DNA from: Pratylenchus scribneri
Taxonomy: Eukaryota; Nematoda; Chromadorea; Rhabditida; Pratylenchidae
Direction of reading: 5' to 3'
Assembly (NCBI GenBank): GCA_030063045.1
Contig: JAQSEB010000025.1
Coordinates: 496,001-560,000, forward strand
Length of the DNA: 64,000 nucleotides
The position numbers and the translations under genes were made by a program. Shown piece by piece: positions 63,417 through 64,000 of this stretch. A model generated the notes under the pieces. The model saw only the letters and a program-made list of their open reading frames with translations, ran no database searches and had not been told where the DNA came from. The first letter of the stretch is position 1, and each line of letters starts with the position of its first letter.

Positions 63417-64000
63417 TTTATGATTTTTTAAATAATATTTTAAATATACATTCGTAATTTTTAATGATATAAGAATTTTAATATTATAAAATAAAAAATC
63501 TATTTTTTACTATAGTTCGAAATGTATTTTGTAAAAATTTTATTATTATTAATATCTGATCGTGATTTTATTGAATAAATTAATTTCATTTTTATTTTGA
63601 AATTTTTATATACTATATTCTTCTATGATCATAGTGTCTGTTGTCTTCTATCCATGCCTAAATTTTCAAATAAGAATTTTTAAATTTTTAAATATTTATA
63701 GAAATAAATAACGAAAATATTTCATTATATTAATATAATTATATTAAGTCCATTATATACTTTTTATAATAATCTTTTTAAAAAATTTTATTTTCACGAT
63801 CTTCATTTTTAAAATGACTTCCAAAAATTATTTAATGATATTATTTTATTTGTATGAACCAATTAAGAAAAAAAAATAAAAAAAAAAATTTTGCATTTTT
63901 ATTTTTAGGTACTAATTAATATCAATTATTAAATTTTTAAAAATTATTGAAATAATTTAATGAAATTTAAAAAATTTTAATTCTAAAATATTTCCTGTGC
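63417..64000. other. very AT-rich end of the window
   Basis: Homopolymeric A and T tracts; no gene or repeat recognised. Confidence 0.5.

Noticed and set aside
23161..64000. Mitochondrial insertion (NUMT) as the cause of the AT-rich region
   Set aside because: No mitochondrial protein, rRNA or tRNA sequence was recognised, and islands are not readable with TGA as Trp.
23161..64000. piRNA (21U) cluster as the explanation for the islands
   Set aside because: Islands are far longer than 21 bases, no recurrent upstream motif was seen, and tylenchid nematodes are reported to lack the Piwi/piRNA pathway.
1..64000. tRNA genes and CRISPR arrays
   Set aside because: No T-loop or acceptor-stem pattern consistent with a tRNA was noticed by eye, and the tandem arrays have no spacers; a tRNA scan could still find a degenerate one.

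Overview
The window looks like nuclear DNA of a nematode, most likely an AT-rich plant parasite of the root-knot (Meloidogyne) type. Direct evidence: a 5S rRNA gene, an exact 22-nt nematode SL1 spliced-leader sequence, two nematode-style seven-transmembrane chemoreceptor genes, and compact genes with many short AT-rich GT-AG introns. The genus is inference from base composition and gene style.

Layout. 1-1750: purine-rich degenerate repeats, a GC-rich palindrome and the 5S rRNA gene. 1751-4810 (-): a ten-exon saccharopine dehydrogenase that stands alone (no lysine-ketoglutarate reductase half) and lacks the usual C-terminal tail. 5322-8106 (-): a complete six-exon chemoreceptor GPCR. 8107-10960: intergenic DNA with two foldback elements and a 58-residue secreted-type ORF. 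10962-17376 (+): a gene of at least 17 exons encoding five tandem two-part modules whose strand-strand-strand-helix pattern resembles PUR repeats. Its introns hold a 24-bp minisatellite and inverted-repeat elements. 18366-18781 (+): a small secreted Cys-rich protein gene whose signal peptide is thrown out of frame by a 16-bp duplication. 19019-20013: a 123-bp tandem duplication and the SL1 sequence. 20014-23160 (+): an Srd-like GPCR with a probable frameshift, a 45-bp minisatellite of about 35 units starting exactly at an intron donor, then an unrecognised coding stretch.

23161-64000 changes character. It is extremely A+T rich and gene-poor, with short islands of more balanced composition that are open in one or more frames. 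Some have splice-like borders; others are interrupted by stops or frameshifts. I read it as either genes with tiny exons and long AT introns, or decayed gene relics. A ~600-bp element ending in three successive hairpins occurs there twice in opposite orientation (36026-36619 and 38594-39207).

There is no sign that the genes form one pathway. All exon structures were worked out by eye from reading frame, splice sites and phase; the main gene models keep phase across every junction, which is the best internal support.
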